A stretch of DNA of 54,913 bases, taken from positions 1 to 54,913 of the forward strand of contig NZ_JAMXQS010000011.1 in the NCBI RefSeq assembly GCF_024053505.1, given 5' to 3'. The stretch is from Mesorhizobium liriopis. GTDB taxonomy: Bacteria; Pseudomonadota; Alphaproteobacteria; Rhizobiales; Rhizobiaceae. Below are positions 53,244 through 54,913 of this stretch, one piece after another. Position 1 is the first letter of the stretch; each line of letters starts with the position of its first letter. The translations under genes were made by a program, and so were the position numbers. The notes below the pieces were generated by a model, which had not been told where the DNA came from, did not search any database, and saw nothing but the letters and a program-made list of their open reading frames with translations.

Positions 53244-54250
53244 CCGATACGCCCATCTCTCCGGCAAGCACGCCCACCGCCGATCGGGGCAAGCTGAAAC
53301 GCTTCTTGTTGCGCGATGCCGGCGTGTTCCTGGCGCTCATCCTGATCACCGCCGTCTTCTCCTTCACCGCGCCCTACTTCGCGACATCGGGCAACGCGCT
53401 GAAGATCTTCGTCCAGATCGCCATCAACACGGTTCTCGCGGCGGGCATGACCTTCGTCATCCTGACCGGCGGCATCGATCTTTCTGTTGGCTCGGTGCTG
53501 GCGCTGTGCACGGTGATCGGCGCGCTGATCATGACCTCGGGGCTGGAGCCGGCTCTCTCGATCCCGCTTGCCATCCTCGCCTGCATCGCGGTCGGCGGGC
53601 TTTGCGGGTTCATCAACGGCAAGGTCTCGACCTATTGGCGGGTGCCGTCCTTCATCGTCACGCTCGGCATGCTCAACATCGCGGCCGGGGCGGCGCGCGT
53701 GGTTTCCGACAACACCACCATCACCGGCCTGCCGCAGGGCTTCGTCGATTTCGGCAACCTGATCATCACCGGCTTCCTGCCATCGATCTTTCTGGTCGCA
53801 GTCGCAGTGATCGCGGTCGGCTGGTTCGTCCTTCGCTTCACCGTTTTCGGGCGGATGATCTATGCGGTCGGCGCCAATGACGAGGCGGTGCGCCTGTCCG
53901 GCCACGATCCCGACCTCTTCAAGATTGCGGCCTTCACTATTTCGGGCGTTACCGCCGGCATCGCAGCGATCGTTTATCTGCTGCGCCTCAACATCGGCAG
54001 CCCGATCGCCGGCGTCGGCTACGAGTTAAACGCGATCGCGGCCGTCATCATCGGTGGCACCAGCCTGTTCGGCGGCAAGGGCTCGATCATCGGCACGCTG
54101 GCCGGCGCCTGCATCCTGCAGGTGCTCGCCACTGGCCTGCAGTTGCTGGGCATCGGCGACAACTACAAACCGATTATCATCGGCGCAGTGATCATTCTTG
54201 CGGTGATCGTCGACACATATCGGGAGAAACTCCTGCGTTCCATGCGATAG
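53240..54250 (+). CDS. Ribose-type ABC transporter permease
   Basis: 336 residues from the ATG overlapping the ATPase stop. Family stretches: AGMTFVILTGGIDLSVGSVLALC, FINGKVSTYWRVPSFIVTLG, ATPase-contact loop RMIYAVGANDEAVRLSGHD, and GGTSLFGGKGSIIGTLAGAC. Single permease, expected to form a homodimer. Last gene of the operon. Confidence 0.94.
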   Translation: MTDTPISPASTPTADRGKLKRFLLRDAGVFLALILITAVFSFTAPYFATSGNALKIFVQIAINTVLAAGMTFVILTGGIDLSVGSVLALCTVIGALIMTSGLEPALSIPLAILACIAVGGLCGFINGKVSTYWRVPSFIVTLGMLNIAAGAARVVSDNTTITGLPQGFVDFGNLIITGFLPSIFLVAVAVIAVGWFVLRFTVFGRMIYAVGANDEAVRLSGHDPDLFKIAAFTISGVTAGIAAIVYLLRLNIGSPIAGVGYELNAIAAVIIGGTSLFGGKGSIIGTLAGACILQVLATGLQLLGIGDNYKPIIIGAVIILAVIVDTYREKLLRSMR

Positions 54251-54445
54251 CCGTTGCATATTGGTGGGCAGCATTCTGGTGTTTGAACCGTTGATTTTTC
54301 TGCGGCATAGCAGCGAGCGCATGATTGCGTTTGGGTGAGTGGCATCACCATTGCGAACGGCTGAGATTGGGCGCAATGCCGCCAGCGCAACTTGCCCGCG
54401 ATGATCGCATTTTGGCCAGCATCGCTGTCGGCGTTTCCTGTGTCA

Positions 54446-54739
54446 CTACCAATAAGCTGCCAAAGGCTGGCGCCTGATGCACAGCGGATGGGAAGGGCGC
54501 TTCTGATGAATGGCAGCATCTTCATCAGTGGCGCTGGTTTCTACCATGCCTGCTAAGTTGGGCTCTGCCACGCGCTCCGCATCTGCCTCGTTGAATTGTG
54601 TTGCCGTGCCATACTGTCTCCGCAGCCCTGCCTCACCAGACAGCACGCCCTCACGTGTCAGCTGCTGCACGCGCCGTTCAGTCAACAGCAACAGCTTGAC
54701 GATGGTCGCAACAGGATGAGTGGCAGCCCCACCGCTCAT
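54446..54739 (-). CDS. Nu1-like small protein (phage terminase small subunit type), uncertain
   Basis: 97 residues; the ATG overlaps the stop of the methyltransferase gene (ATGA). The N-terminus (VKLLLLTERRVQQLTREGVLS) looks like the winged-helix opening of Nu1/terminase small subunits. The rest does not fit the family well and may be degenerate or a different domain. Confidence 0.4.
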   Translation of the reverse strand: MSGGAATHPVATIVKLLLLTERRVQQLTREGVLSGEAGLRRQYGTATQFNEADAERVAEPNLAGMVETSATDEDAAIHQKRPSHPLCIRRQPLAAYW

Positions 54740-54913
54740 GCGGCTGTGCTCTGCTGAGGGGCATCAGCCAAGGTCACGCCCCGGGCGGCAGCAACAGCGG
54801 CAAAGGTCAGCGCTTCTCCATCTGCCTTGCCCTCTAGCCTCGCCTCCTGTCCTGTGAACGCCTGCCAGCGTTGGATGGCGACATCCACATAAGCGGGGCT
54901 GAGCTCGATGGCG
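54736..54913 (-). CDS. DNA methyltransferase, C-terminal end only
   Basis: The frame is open to the window edge; 58 residues are visible. IELSPAYVDVAIQRWQAFTGQEARLEG is the usual C-terminus of phage-type adenine/cytosine DNA methyltransferases, in which the Glu-Leu-x-Pro-x-Tyr segment belongs to the final SAM-site motif. The gene begins beyond the window. Being joined to a Nu1-like gene suggests a prophage or its remnant. Confidence 0.75.
   Translation of the reverse strand, partial: AIELSPAYVDVAIQRWQAFTGQEARLEGKADGEALTFAAVAAARGVTLADAPQQSTAA

Noticed and set aside
51726-53267. 513-codon frame opposite the ribose-type ATPase
   Set aside because: No fold or motif; the plus-strand ATPase has all nucleotide-binding signatures.

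Overview
The window looks like chromosomal DNA of an alphaproteobacterium of the order Hyphomicrobiales (rhizobia-like; Phyllobacteriaceae-type). The base composition is GC-rich. There is a MucR/Ros-family regulator, two DUF6894 proteins, many solute-binding-protein ABC importers, and many ATGA or TGATG gene overlaps. Several genes start at TTG or GTG behind strong GGAGG sites. No rRNA, tRNA, CRISPR array or intact insertion sequence was seen.

1-11.9 kb is signalling and ion traffic: a truncated membrane protein, a MucR-like protein that lacks the zinc ligands, a chemotaxis receptor divergent from an MHYT-PAS-GGDEF-EAL protein, an SLC13-type permease with TrkA_C domains, a ClC protein with CBS domains, an SRPBCC protein and a diguanylate cyclase. 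12-16.1 kb holds NhaA, a second, canonical ClC, and a DUF2254 protein. 16.5-20.9 kb is a minus-strand amino-acid-type cluster: SMR/SugE, LysE, M20 amidohydrolase, LysE, DapA-like lyase and a DUF6220-like protein. 20.9-26.3 kb is gene-poor, with small exported or hypothetical proteins (Arg-rich Tat protein, DUF3429, DUF6894 twice, Crp/Fnr regulator, glycine-rich repeat protein).

26.4-36.9 kb is a nucleoside salvage locus. A LacI regulator, a BMP binding protein, an ATPase, two permeases, a nucleoside hydrolase, a glutamine-amidotransferase-like protein, an alpha/beta hydrolase and an acetamidase/formamidase run on the minus strand. An FAD oxidase is divergent, with two overlapping palindromic operators between.

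37.5-48.0 kb is the most striking region. One tightly overlapped minus-strand operon encodes degradative (class II) HMG-CoA reductase, a complete ribose-type ABC importer and HMG-CoA lyase. One of its permeases is fused to an SMP-30/strictosidine-synthase-like beta-propeller, and a second free propeller gene follows. A MocR-type regulator is divergent, with a 9-bp inverted repeat between. The two enzymes are those of the Pseudomonas mevalonii mvaAB pathway, so I infer a self-contained mevalonate, or mevalonolactone, uptake and degradation system. Import would feed HMG-CoA reductase (running oxidatively to HMG-CoA) and the lyase (giving acetyl-CoA and acetoacetate). The propeller fused to the permease keeps the metal ligands of lactonases and could open mevalonolactone as it enters.

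48.4-54.3 kb has a RidA protein and a second nucleoside-linked locus: an exported nucleoside hydrolase divergent from a ribose-type ABC importer, with a 12-bp perfect inverted repeat just before the binding-protein start. At the right edge are the C-terminus of a DNA methyltransferase and a Nu1-like small protein, suggesting the border of a prophage or remnant.
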